Source: UBA4742 sp963785815 (GTDB lineage Bacteria; Actinomycetota; Acidimicrobiia; Acidimicrobiales; Acidimicrobilacustridaceae). Taken from it: a stretch of DNA of 64,000 nt. The position numbers and the translations under genes are program-made. The notes under the pieces are model-generated. The model was not told the origin of the DNA and did not search any database. It saw nothing but the letters and a program-made list of their open reading frames with translations. The first letter of the stretch is position 1, and each line of letters begins with the position of its first letter. Location of the stretch: contig CAWAWN010000002.1 in the NCBI GenBank assembly GCA_963785815.1, positions 1,054,001 to 1,118,000 of the forward strand, given 5' to 3'. Below, in pieces: positions 44,537 to 53,279 of this stretch.

Positions 44537-44583
44537 AAATCTGTGCACTTGTCGCGGCTGTACGGCAACAAGTGCACAGATTT
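44537..44583. terminator. 16-bp perfect inverted repeat between recR and the thiolase
   Basis: AAATCTGTGCACTTGT and ACAAGTGCACAGATTT face each other around a 15-nt loop. It lies 11 bp after recR and 18 bp before the end of the convergent thiolase gene, so it fits a bidirectional terminator, with ATTT at one end and an AAAT start giving T residues on the other strand. Confidence 0.7.
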
Positions 44584-44601
44584 GGCGGGGCGGGGGGGTC
44601 T

Positions 44602-45783
44602 TCAGACGGTCTTGACCAGGATGGCGTCGCCCTGACCACCGCCGCCGCACAGGGCGGCCGCACCCAGACCACCACCTCGGCGAGCCAGCTCGTGGAGGAT
44701 GTGCAGGGTGATGCGGGTGCCCGACATGCCCACGGGGTGACCCAGGGCGATGGCCCCGCCGTTCACGTTGGCCACCTCGTCGGTGATGCCCAGGTGGGCG
44801 ATGGAGGCGACCCCCACCGCGGCGAAGGCCTCGTTCAGCTCGAACAGGTCGATGTCGCCCACGTCGACGCCGGCCCGCTCGGCCGCCTGCTGGATGGCTC
44901 GGGCGGGCTGGGTCAGCAGCGACGCGTCCGGACCGGCGACCTGGCCGTAGCCCACGATCTGGCCCAGCGGGGTGACCCCCAGCTCCTCGGCCTTGGCCGG
45001 CGACATGACGATGACGGCGGCGGCGCCGTCGCTGATCTGGGAGGCGTTGCCGGCGGTGATGTTGCCGGCCTTGTCGAAGGCCGGACGCAGGCCGGCCAGC
45101 GACTCGACGGTGGTCTCCCCCCGGACGCCCTCGTCGGTGGTCACCACCACCGGGTCGCCCCGGCGTTGGGGCACCTCGACGGGGACGATCTCGGCGTCGA
45201 ACAGGCCGTCCTTGATGGCCCGGGCCGCGCGCTCGTGGGACTGGTAGGCCAGCTGGTCCTGCGACTCGCGGTCGAGGCCGGCGGACGCCGCGTACTTCTC
45301 GGTGCCGGCGCCCATGGCGCACTGGTCGAAGGCGCAGAACAGGCCGTCGTACATCATCGAGTCGACCACGGACTGGTCGCCGAGGCGGTAGCCCGCCCGG
45401 GCGCCGGGCAGCAGGTACGGAGCGTTGGTCATCGACTCCATGCCGCCGGCCACCACGATCTCGGCCTCTCCGGCCTGGATCGACAGGTCGGCCAGGTGGA
45501 TGGCGTTCACGCCCGACAGGCAGACCTTGTTGACGGTCGTGGCCGGGACCGTCATGGGGATGCCCGCGCCCACCGCGGCCTGGCGGGCGGTGATCTGACC
45601 GGCGCCGGCCTGGAGCACCTGGCCCATGAAGACGTAGTCGACCAGCTCGGGCGCCACACCGGCGCGCTCCAGGGCGGCTCTGATGGCCACGCCCCCCAGG
45701 TCGGCGGCCGAGAACGAGGCCAGCGCTCCCGAGAGCTTGCCGATCGGTGTGCGGGCACCGGCGACGATCACAGAACCAGCCAT
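44602..45783 (-). CDS. acetyl-CoA C-acetyltransferase (thiolase)
   Basis: The 393-residue thiolase has the nucleophile Cys88 in TTVNKVCLSG, the GGMESMTN block, the active histidine in NGGAIALGHPVGMSG, and the second cysteine in AALCGGGGQGDA. It condenses two acetyl-CoA to acetoacetyl-CoA or runs the reverse step of beta-oxidation. With Ccr and the epimerase nearby it could feed the ethylmalonyl-CoA route. Confidence 0.93.
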   Translation of the reverse strand: MAGSVIVAGARTPIGKLSGALASFSAADLGGVAIRAALERAGVAPELVDYVFMGQVLQAGAGQITARQAAVGAGIPMTVPATTVNKVCLSGVNAIHLADLSIQAGEAEIVVAGGMESMTNAPYLLPGARAGYRLGDQSVVDSMMYDGLFCAFDQCAMGAGTEKYAASAGLDRESQDQLAYQSHERAARAIKDGLFDAEIVPVEVPQRRGDPVVVTTDEGVRGETTVESLAGLRPAFDKAGNITAGNASQISDGAAAVIVMSPAKAEELGVTPLGQIVGYGQVAGPDASLLTQPARAIQQAAERAGVDVGDIDLFELNEAFAAVGVASIAHLGITDEVANVNGGAIALGHPVGMSGTRITLHILHELARRGGGLGAAALCGGGGQGDAILVKTV

Positions 45784-45909
45784 GGTGGAGCGTTCCTCTC
45801 AGGGGGGCGTCCCGCCCACGGGGCGCCGAGTCGTTAGCCCCGACAGTGTAGGGAGCCATCCAGCGGGACCGTCAAGCTGCGGGCCGGGCCGCCAGGGCCG
45901 CAGCCTGGA

Positions 45910-46950
45910 TCAGGAGGCAGAGGCCTCTTGTTCGGGGTCGTCGCTGGTGGAGCCCTCGGCGGCGCGGCCCACGGCGGCGCGCACCATGCGCAGCAGGGGA
46001 TCGCCGCCCGGCGGGCCTCCGGTGCTGTCGAGGCCGACCGAGGCGATCGGTCGGGGCGCCCGGCTCTGCTCGTCGTCGGCATCGAGCCCAGAGGTGCCGA
46101 CGACGTGGGCCGGGCCGCGGTGCACCTGGGGTGGCGCCGTGGTGAGGTCGACCACCGAGGGCTCGTCGGCCCGCTCGTCGCGCTCGGACTCGACCGGTGC
46201 CGACACCGACCGCGGGTCACCGTCGATCTGGGCCACCAGGCGGTCGATGGCCAGCTGCAGATCGTCGCGGGCGGCCAGCAGCCGCAGGTAGGTGGACTGC
46301 TCGCTCTCGCGGATGGCTTCGGCTCGCTGGGTGGCCTCGGTGGTGATCTCGTCCGCCCGTCGACGGGCTTCGTGCTCGGCCCGCTCGAGCCGGGCGGACG
46401 CCTCGCGCTCGGCCGATGCCCGGGCCGACGCCATCTGCTCGTCGGCCCGCGCCCGGATCTGGGTGGCCTGCTCGAGCTGGCGCTCGGTCTCGAGGCGCAT
46501 CTGGTCGGCGTCGGCCACGGCCGCCGCTCGCTGGGCCTCGGCGTCGGCTCCGGCTGACGCTCGTTGCGCGTCGGCGTCGCGGCGGGCCTCGGCCAGCAGC
46601 TCGTCGGCCGCGGCCTGGGCGCGGGAGCGCACCTCCTCGGCCTCGGTCTCGGCCTGCTTGCGGACGTCGTCCGCCTCGAGCTCGGCGCGTGAGCGCAGGG
46701 CGGCGGCGTGGCCCTCGGCCTCGGCTCGCACGGCCCCGGCGCTGTCGCGGGCGTTGCGCAGGATGGCGGCGATCTCCTGACCCATGCGGCCGAACTCGTC
46801 GGCGCCGAACACCGCCGGGGTCGGCGTGCGCAGCGCGTCGGCGATCTCGCTCAGGAAGCGGTCGACGGACTCGCAGTCGTAGCCGTTCTGCGTCAGGCGA
46901 AAGCGACGCGCCTCGATCTCCTCGGGAGTCAGTGGCACTTCGACATGCAC
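45910..46950 (-). CDS. DivIVA-like coiled-coil protein
   Basis: The 346-residue protein begins with a DivIVA-type N-terminal domain (LTPEEIEARRF, then YDCESVDRFL). A long Ala/Glu/Arg-rich coiled coil follows (about 60-235) and an unstructured acidic tail. Such proteins mark curved membrane and organise poles or septa in actinobacteria. Its name within the Wag31 group cannot be fixed from sequence alone. It is divergent from ccr. Confidence 0.8.
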   Translation of the reverse strand: MHVEVPLTPEEIEARRFRLTQNGYDCESVDRFLSEIADALRTPTPAVFGADEFGRMGQEIAAILRNARDSAGAVRAEAEGHAAALRSRAELEADDVRKQAETEAEEVRSRAQAAADELLAEARRDADAQRASAGADAEAQRAAAVADADQMRLETERQLEQATQIRARADEQMASARASAEREASARLERAEHEARRRADEITTEATQRAEAIRESEQSTYLRLLAARDDLQLAIDRLVAQIDGDPRSVSAPVESERDERADEPSVVDLTTAPPQVHRGPAHVVGTSGLDADDEQSRAPRPIASVGLDSTGGPPGGDPLLRMVRAAVGRAAEGSTSDDPEQEASAS

Positions 46951-47120
46951 CTCCAGATGGGGTGGCGATCCCCATGCGCCCTACAGCCCTGGGCCGTATG
47001 ACCTATCAGCCTAGATCACCGACGCCGGGACCTCAACGCCTTCCGTGGCGCTCGGCGCGCCAGGGGCGGTCGTCGTCCCGGGCTGGAAAGGCCCCGGGGG
47101 GTGCGGGCTAGCTTGGGTGC

Positions 47121-48461
47121 ATGCAGCAGATCCGTGACGCCATCCTGGCCGGTGCGCCCGCCGACGAGCTCGCCGCCCTGCCTCTGCCCGAGTCCTATCG
47201 AGCCGCAGTGGTGCTGGCCAGCGAGCAGGAGATGTTCGCTGGCATGGACTCGCCCGACAAGGACCCGCGCCAGAGCCTGCACATCCAGGACGTGGCCGTG
47301 CCCGAGCTGGCCCCCGACGAGGCCGTCATCGCCGTGATGGCCAGCTCGATCAACTTCAACACGGTGTGGACCTCCATCTTCGAGCCGCTGCCCACGTTCG
47401 GCTTCCTGAAGCGCCTGGGTCGCGAGAGCGCCTGGGGGGCCCGCCACGACCAGCCCTTCCACGTGGTGGGCTCCGACGCCTCCGGCGTGGTGCTGCGGGT
47501 GGGCTCGGCGGTGCGCAACTGGAAGCCGGGCGACCGCGTGGTGGTGCACTGCAACTCGGTCGACGACCAGGACCCGAGCGCCCACAACGACTCGATGCTG
47601 GCCGGCAACCAGCGCATCTGGGGCTTCGAGACGAACTACGGCGGCCTGGCCGACCTGTCGGTCGTCAAGGCCAACCAGCTCATGCCCAAGCCCACCCACC
47701 TCACCTGGGAGGAGGCGGCGGTCAACGCCCTGTGCAACTCGACCAGCTACCGCATGCTGGTCAGCTCGAACGCCGGGGCCATGAAGCAGGGCGATGCCGT
47801 GCTGGTGTGGGGCGCCACCGGCGGGCTGGGGGGCTACGCGGTGCAGTACGTGCTCAACGGGGGCGGCACCCCGGTGGGGGTCGTCTCGTCCCCCGAGAAG
47901 GGCAAGATCCTCGAGGCCATGGGGTGCGAGGCGGTCATCGACCGCCGGGCCGCCAACTACCAGTTCTGGTCCGACGAGTTCCACCAGGACGAGGCCGAGT
48001 GGCGCCGGCTGGGCAAGGACATCCGGGCCCTCATCGGGCGTGATCCCGAGATCGTGTTCGAACACCCGGGCCGCCAGACCTTCGGCGCCTCGGTGTTCGT
48101 GGCCGCCCGCGGCGGCAAGATCGTGACCTGCGCGGCGACCAGCGGCTACATGATCGAGTACGACAACCGCCACCTGTGGATGAAGCTCAAGCGCATCATC
48201 AGCTCCCACTTCGCCAACTACGCCGAGGCGTGGGAAGCCAACCGGCTCATCTGCGAGGGCAAGATCCAGCCCATCCTGTCCGCCGTGTTCCCCCTCGAGC
48301 AGGTGGGCGAGGCGGCCAACCAGGTGCACCACAACCGCCACGAGGGCAAGATCGGCGTGCTGTGCCTGGCCCCCCAGGAGGGTCTCGGCATCGACGATCC
48401 CGAGCTGCGCCAGCGGGTCGGCGAGGACAAGATCACCCTCTTCCGGACCCACGGCGCCTAG
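47121..48461 (+). CDS. ccr: crotonyl-CoA carboxylase/reductase
   Basis: The 446-residue medium-chain reductase has SSINFNTVWTSIFEP, VVGSDASGVV and VLVWGATGGLGGYAVQ (NADPH-binding) and a C-terminal segment with PEIVFEHPGRQTFGASVFVA. These are characteristic blocks of crotonyl-CoA carboxylase/reductases. The enzyme makes ethylmalonyl-CoA from crotonyl-CoA, CO2 and NADPH, the signature step of the ethylmalonyl-CoA pathway. It is followed 14 bp later by an epimerase gene. Confidence 0.92.
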   Translation: MQQIRDAILAGAPADELAALPLPESYRAAVVLASEQEMFAGMDSPDKDPRQSLHIQDVAVPELAPDEAVIAVMASSINFNTVWTSIFEPLPTFGFLKRLGRESAWGARHDQPFHVVGSDASGVVLRVGSAVRNWKPGDRVVVHCNSVDDQDPSAHNDSMLAGNQRIWGFETNYGGLADLSVVKANQLMPKPTHLTWEEAAVNALCNSTSYRMLVSSNAGAMKQGDAVLVWGATGGLGGYAVQYVLNGGGTPVGVVSSPEKGKILEAMGCEAVIDRRAANYQFWSDEFHQDEAEWRRLGKDIRALIGRDPEIVFEHPGRQTFGASVFVAARGGKIVTCAATSGYMIEYDNRHLWMKLKRIISSHFANYAEAWEANRLICEGKIQPILSAVFPLEQVGEAANQVHHNRHEGKIGVLCLAPQEGLGIDDPELRQRVGEDKITLFRTHGA

Positions 48462-48475
48462 AGAAAGCAGCCCCC

Positions 48476-48952
48476 ATGAGTCCCTTGACGGCCCGGATGC
48501 CCGGAGACGACGAAGCCGACCAGGTGGCGGCGGGGTCGGCCGACGTGGCCGACCTGCTGACCGAGATCGACCACGTAGCCATCGCCGTGAACGATCTGGG
48601 AGCGGCCATCGACTACTACCGCGAGACCTTCGGGGCCCTGGTCGACCATCGTGAGGTGGTCGACAGCGACGGCGTGGAGGAGGCGCTGCTCAAGGTGGCC
48701 GACTCCTACATCCAGCTGCTCACCCCGACCCGCGACGACTCCCCGGTGGCCAGGTACCTCGAGCGCAAGGGCGAGGGCCTGCACCACGTCGGCTACCGGG
48801 TGGCCGACTGCGCCGTGGCCCTCCAGGCGGTGAAGGACCACGGCGGCCGGGTCATCGACGAGGCGCCCCGGCCCGGCTCGCGGGGCACCACGGTGGCCTT
48901 CGTCCACCCGAAGACGGCGTTCGGCACGCTCATCGAGCTGGTGCAGGAGTAG
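48476..48952 (+). CDS. mce: methylmalonyl-CoA / ethylmalonyl-CoA epimerase
   Basis: The 158-residue VOC-fold protein has metal ligands in IDHVAIAV, GLHHVGYRV and FGTLIELVQE. It interconverts the 2R and 2S forms of methylmalonyl- or ethylmalonyl-CoA. The ATG at 48476 follows AGAAAG; the first 25 residues are a flexible leader. Its place directly after ccr strengthens the ethylmalonyl-CoA link. Confidence 0.9.
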   Translation: MSPLTARMPGDDEADQVAAGSADVADLLTEIDHVAIAVNDLGAAIDYYRETFGALVDHREVVDSDGVEEALLKVADSYIQLLTPTRDDSPVARYLERKGEGLHHVGYRVADCAVALQAVKDHGGRVIDEAPRPGSRGTTVAFVHPKTAFGTLIELVQE

Positions 48953-48960
48953 GTCGCCCG

Positions 48961-49677
48961 ATGCCCAAGACCGAGACCGTCACCCTGCGCACCCCCGACG
49001 GGGACATGCCGGCCTACCTGGCCACGCCCGACGACGAGCCCCGTGGCGGGGTCCTGGTCGTGCAGGAGGCGTTCGGCCTGACCAGCCACATCGAGTCGAT
49101 CACCGAGCGGGTGGCCGACGCCGGCTACGTGGCCATCGCTCCGGCCTACTTCCACCGCTCGGGTGGGTCGCCCGTGTTCACCTACGCGGACATGGAGTCG
49201 ATCCGCCCCGTGATGATGGCCCTCACCGCCGACGGTGTCAGGGCCGACACCGACGCCGCCCTCGACCACCTGGGCGCACTCGGCTTCGCCGGCACCCGGG
49301 TGGGGGTCGTCGGGTTCTGCATGGGTGGCAGCGTCACCCTGGTGGCGGCGGTCGACCACGCCCTCGGCGCGGCGGTCACCTTCTACGGTGGCGGCGTGAC
49401 CCAGGGCCGCTTCGGGTTCGACCCGCTGGTCGACCAGGCGCCCCGGCTGGCCACCCCCTGGCTGGGGCTGTTCGGCGATCTCGACCAGGGCATCCCGGTG
49501 GACGACGTAGAGGCCCTGCGGGCGGCCGCGGCCACCGCCCCGGTCGAGACCGAGGTCGTGCGCTATCCCGAAGCCGGCCACGGCTTCAACTGCGACGACC
49601 GCGACGCCTACCACCCGGCCTCCGCGGCCGACGCCTGGGCGCGCACCCTCGACTGGTTCGCCCGCCACCTGCACTGA
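48961..49677 (+). CDS. dienelactone hydrolase-family protein
   Basis: The 238-residue alpha/beta hydrolase has nucleophile Cys in VGFCMGGS, an aspartate in LFGDLDQGI and a histidine in AGHGFNCDD, the Cys-Asp-His triad of dienelactone hydrolases. Its substrate may be a lactone or another ester. It begins 8 bp after the epimerase gene, so it is probably in the same transcript. Confidence 0.87.
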   Translation: MPKTETVTLRTPDGDMPAYLATPDDEPRGGVLVVQEAFGLTSHIESITERVADAGYVAIAPAYFHRSGGSPVFTYADMESIRPVMMALTADGVRADTDAALDHLGALGFAGTRVGVVGFCMGGSVTLVAAVDHALGAAVTFYGGGVTQGRFGFDPLVDQAPRLATPWLGLFGDLDQGIPVDDVEALRAAAATAPVETEVVRYPEAGHGFNCDDRDAYHPASAADAWARTLDWFARHLH

Positions 49678-49696
49678 CGCGGCCGGGCTCAGGCGA

Positions 49697-50623
49697 TCAG
49701 CCGCTGCTGGTGCTGGAGTTGCCGGTCGACGAGGACGAGCCCGACGACTGCGCCTTGATCTGGGTCTGCAGGCTCTTGATGGCCGGCAGCGAGCAGACGT
49801 TGGACGGCTTGTTCTGGGTGGTGAGGCAGATGGCGGCGGTGATGCCGTTGGCCGCGCCGATGGCTCCCTTGGCGATGCCGCTGGACGGGTCGTGCATGGC
49901 CGTGGCGATCTGGTCCCAGGTCTTGCCCTGCAACAGCCCGGCGTCGTAGGTGGCGCCGGAGATCAGGTACTCGCCGTTGAAGTAGATGAACGGGATCGAC
50001 CCGCTGCTCCCGCTCACGTACGGCGACGTGTCGAACTTGGCGAAGATGGCCTGGTCGGCGGCCGTGGGTGTCTCCAGCTTGCCGCTGGTGTTGTTCTGGG
50101 TCTCCACGCCGGTGAAGTGGATGTAGTCGCTGGTGTAGTTCGAGCCGTAGAACGACAGGGTCTTGGTGCCGGGGTACTGGTCGGTGGTGGACGAGTTGGT
50201 GATCTTCAACCCGGTGAAGGTGCCGAACCGGGACAGGGCGTTCGCCATGGCCCAACGCTCGGTGGCGCAGAAGGGGCAGTACTCGGCGCCGATGTAGAGC
50301 ACCCCGGGCTTGCCGTCGACGCTGATGTCCTTGCCGTCGATCGGCTTGGGCAGGCCGAGGGTCGATCCGTCGCCCACGCTGGAGATCACGCTCGACGGCA
50401 CCGTGGAGATCTTGGTGACCAGCGACGCCGGGGCCGCCTTGCGCCCGGTGATGTCGCTGCTCCCGCCGCCGTTGCTGGTGGCGATGGCGGCGATGACCAC
50501 CACGCCGACCACGACGAGGGCCACCACACCGATGATCCACGCCCGGTTGCCCGACTTGCCGGCGTTGCTGGCGGCCTGGACCCGCGCCGAGGACGAGCGC
50601 TTCTTGGACGGACGGTTGCTCAC
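49697..50623 (-). CDS. membrane-anchored thioredoxin-like protein (DUF929)
   Basis: The 308-residue protein has a basic N-terminus, one membrane helix (about 29-50) and an extracytoplasmic domain with VLYIGAEYCPFCATERW, a Cys116-Pro-Phe-Cys119 redox pair, as in DUF929 proteins. The C-terminus is a Ser/Gly/Thr-rich tail. It overlaps the DsbB-like gene by 4 bp, suggesting a DsbA/DsbB-type pair that makes disulfide bonds outside the membrane. Confidence 0.8.
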   Translation of the reverse strand: MSNRPSKKRSSSARVQAASNAGKSGNRAWIIGVVALVVVGVVVIAAIATSNGGGSSDITGRKAAPASLVTKISTVPSSVISSVGDGSTLGLPKPIDGKDISVDGKPGVLYIGAEYCPFCATERWAMANALSRFGTFTGLKITNSSTTDQYPGTKTLSFYGSNYTSDYIHFTGVETQNNTSGKLETPTAADQAIFAKFDTSPYVSGSSGSIPFIYFNGEYLISGATYDAGLLQGKTWDQIATAMHDPSSGIAKGAIGAANGITAAICLTTQNKPSNVCSLPAIKSLQTQIKAQSSGSSSSTGNSSTSSG

Positions 50624-51204
50624 GCGGCACCTACCAGTTCGTGGTCAGAGACGGGATCTTCGTAGCGGTCGGGGTCGGTGGCCCGCGCCACCAGGACCAT
50701 GGTGATGATCCAGCACGACGCGGCCAGGGACATGAAGGGCAGGGACACGAAGCCGAACTCCCACACGTAGCGGGTGGTGCACGGCACCAGCGTGGTGCAG
50801 AACGAGTGCTGGGAGGGATAGGCCTGCAGCTGCACGTGGTACAGGCCGATGCAGGCGCCGATGACCGCCACCGGCAGCACGTAGGTCCACACCTTGCGGT
50901 CGCGGCGCAGGGCGGCCACCAGCAGCACGATGGCGAACGGGTACAGGCAGATGCGCTGGGCCCAGCACAGCTCGCAGGGCACGAAGTTGGCCACCTGCGA
51001 GTAGTAGAGGCTGCCGCCCATCGTCACCGCGGCCACGATCCAGCCCAACCACAGCGCGATGGAGCCCAGGTCGTCGAAGAGCTGGCCAGCGGCCGACTCG
51101 GGCCGGAACCGGGACACCACCGCCAACACGATGACGCTGAGCGTGCCGACCCACGTCAGCAGGCTCAGCGAGGCGAAGATGTGCGACATCGTCGGTGTGC
51201 TCAT
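50620..51204 (-). CDS. DsbB-like disulfide bond formation protein
   Basis: The 194-residue protein has four predicted helices, VPCELCWAQR with Cys77 and Cys80, and a second periplasmic pair at Cys136 and Cys142, matching the DsbB layout. It would pass electrons from a thioredoxin-like partner to quinone. It is upstream of and overlaps the DUF929 gene. No VKOR-type protein was seen nearby. Confidence 0.85.
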   Translation of the reverse strand: MSTPTMSHIFASLSLLTWVGTLSVIVLAVVSRFRPESAAGQLFDDLGSIALWLGWIVAAVTMGGSLYYSQVANFVPCELCWAQRICLYPFAIVLLVAALRRDRKVWTYVLPVAVIGACIGLYHVQLQAYPSQHSFCTTLVPCTTRYVWEFGFVSLPFMSLAASCWIITMVLVARATDPDRYEDPVSDHELVGAA

Positions 51205-51318
51205 AGGACCGCCGAAGCGTAGTGAACATCCCCCACGCCGCTGGCGCGCGACCCGAAGTTTCGCCTGTTGTTCGCTTGGCGAACGGGCGGGCCCGTCCGT
51301 TCGGGTCCGCTCGCCCGG

Positions 51319-53103
51319 TCAGCTCGGCCGTTCGGCCGCAGCCGCATGGGCGGCACCACCCTCGAGCAGCTCGGCCTCCGGATCGAGGGGGACGAACGCC
51401 GAGAGCTCCTCGGCCATCTCCTCCAGGGCCTGGTCGGCGGGCGGCTCGGCCCGGTGGTCGGCGCGGCCGGCCGAGCTGGGGATGAGCCACGACAGGCACC
51501 CGCCCAGGAAGACCACGGCGGCCGCGTACAGCAGGGCGTCGTGGGTGGCGCTCGACACCGAGTCGGCCAGGATGCGCGACAGGGTGGCGGCCACGTGGTG
51601 GGACAGCGCGGCGGACGGCTGGTAGTTGGCGCCCAGGGCCCGGACCTGGGTGGTGGCCGCGGCGCGCACCGCAGGCCGCAGCGTGGGGTTGGCGGCGATG
51701 CCGTCGACCGCGTGGTTGATGGTCTGGGTGGTCACCACCGTCCCGATCACGGCGATGCCCAGGGCGCTGCCCACCTGGCGCACCGTCGTGTTGGTGCCGC
51801 TGGCCACGCCCGACTTGGGCGGCGGGATGTCGCTGAGGATGACGTTGGTGAGCTGGGTGACCGAGAAGCCGGCGCCCAGCCCGTAGCCGATCAGCCCGGG
51901 CAGCAGGTGGCCGAAGGAGAGATCGGGCGACACGAACACGGCCATGTAGACCAGGCTCACGGTCTGCATGACCAGGCCCAGGCGGATCACCGGCACGGTG
52001 CCGATCCGGCTGGTTAGCCGACCGGCGATGGGCGCGCCCACGAGGATGGACAAGCCGTAGGGCAGCACCCAGAGGCCGTTCTGCAGCGCGGTCAGGTGCT
52101 TGCCCTCCTGCAGGAACAGGGCCAGGGCGAAGCTCAGGCCGAGCTGTCCCATGGACAGCACGGTGGTGGTGAGCAGCCCGTAGCGGAAGGTGCGGTAGCG
52201 CAGCATGCTGAACTCGAACAGCGGGCCGGCCTGGCGGCGCTCGCGCGCCCGCTCGTGGCGGTAGAAGGCGTAGAGCACCCCCATCGATGCCAGGAAGATG
52301 AGGGGGATGACGGAGATGGGGGCGTGGCCCGACCAGACGTGGTGGCCGGCCAGGTCGACCGAGGCGATCGGCGTGATCCAGCCGTAGGAGCCCCCTTCGC
52401 TGAGGGCGAACACCAGCAGGAACATCCCGACGGCGATGAGGGCGGCGCCCGGTCCGTCGAGGGGCTCGCGGTGATCCGACCGCTTGGTGGCGGGGATGAA
52501 CAACAGGGCACCGAGGATGGCCAGCGGGGCGATGATCACGTTGATCCGGAACGACCAGCGCCACGAGAAGTCGGTGGTGAGCAGGCCGCCGATGACCGGA
52601 CCCAGCCCTGCGGCCGAGCCGGCCACCGCGCCCCAGGCGGCGAAGGCCATGGCCCGGCCGCGACCCTGGAAGGTGTTGGACAGCAGGGCCAGGGTGGCGG
52701 GCAACATGAGGGAGGCGCCCAGGCCCTCGATGAGGGCCTCACCCAGCACCAGGCTGGCCACGTTCCACGACAGCGAGGCCAGCAGCGACCCGCAGGCGAA
52801 CAGGGCGGCGCCGGTCACGAACACCCGGCGTTGGCCGTAGATGTCGCCCAGCCGCCCGCCGATGATCAGGAAGGTGGCGAAGGTCAGGGAGTAGCCGGTG
52901 ATCACCCATTCGAGGTTGGGCAGGGTCGTGTCGAACTCGTGGAGGATCGTCGGGATGGCCACGTTCAGGATCGTGGTGTCGAGCACGACGATGACCGTCG
53001 ACATCAACACGATGCCCAGCGTGATCCACTGGCGCATCGTGGGCTTGTCGTAGCCCGGCCCGGTCTGGGCCTCGGCTGACAGCTCGGTGGCGGTCATGTG
53101 CAC
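51319..53103 (-). CDS. MFS drug exporter, DHA2 (EmrB/QacA) type
   Basis: The 594-residue protein has about 14 helices, VLDTTILNVAIPTIL in helix 1 and GGRLGDIYGQRRVF between helices 2 and 3, as in the exporter at 1867. A long acidic C-terminal tail is present. It is divergent from the aldehyde dehydrogenase gene, with the 13-bp palindrome at 53158 between them. Confidence 0.9.
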   Translation of the reverse strand: MHMTATELSAEAQTGPGYDKPTMRQWITLGIVLMSTVIVVLDTTILNVAIPTILHEFDTTLPNLEWVITGYSLTFATFLIIGGRLGDIYGQRRVFVTGAALFACGSLLASLSWNVASLVLGEALIEGLGASLMLPATLALLSNTFQGRGRAMAFAAWGAVAGSAAGLGPVIGGLLTTDFSWRWSFRINVIIAPLAILGALLFIPATKRSDHREPLDGPGAALIAVGMFLLVFALSEGGSYGWITPIASVDLAGHHVWSGHAPISVIPLIFLASMGVLYAFYRHERARERRQAGPLFEFSMLRYRTFRYGLLTTTVLSMGQLGLSFALALFLQEGKHLTALQNGLWVLPYGLSILVGAPIAGRLTSRIGTVPVIRLGLVMQTVSLVYMAVFVSPDLSFGHLLPGLIGYGLGAGFSVTQLTNVILSDIPPPKSGVASGTNTTVRQVGSALGIAVIGTVVTTQTINHAVDGIAANPTLRPAVRAAATTQVRALGANYQPSAALSHHVAATLSRILADSVSSATHDALLYAAAVVFLGGCLSWLIPSSAGRADHRAEPPADQALEEMAEELSAFVPLDPEAELLEGGAAHAAAAERPS

Positions 53104-53157
53104 ATCCTGCGCGCCGTGCGGGCGCGCCGATCGAGGGTCTTCCGGTTCGGGAGATGG

Positions 53158-53170
53158 TTAGCGTCGCTAA
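53158..53170. promoter_or_regulatory. palindromic operator candidate, MFS / aldehyde dehydrogenase
   Basis: TTAGCG-T-CGCTAA is a perfect 13-bp palindrome, 54 bp before the MFS start and 109 bp before the aldehyde dehydrogenase start. No regulator gene is next to it, so a TetR- or MarR-type repressor would act from elsewhere. Confidence 0.55.
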
Positions 53171-53279
53171 TGATACGGACATCTGGCTGGGCCGCACCTC
53201 CGAGATGTGCCCCACGTCGCTCAGGCCGCTCACCAACCGGCATCATGGGGGCGTCACGCCCGATCAGAGAGGTGGCCAG

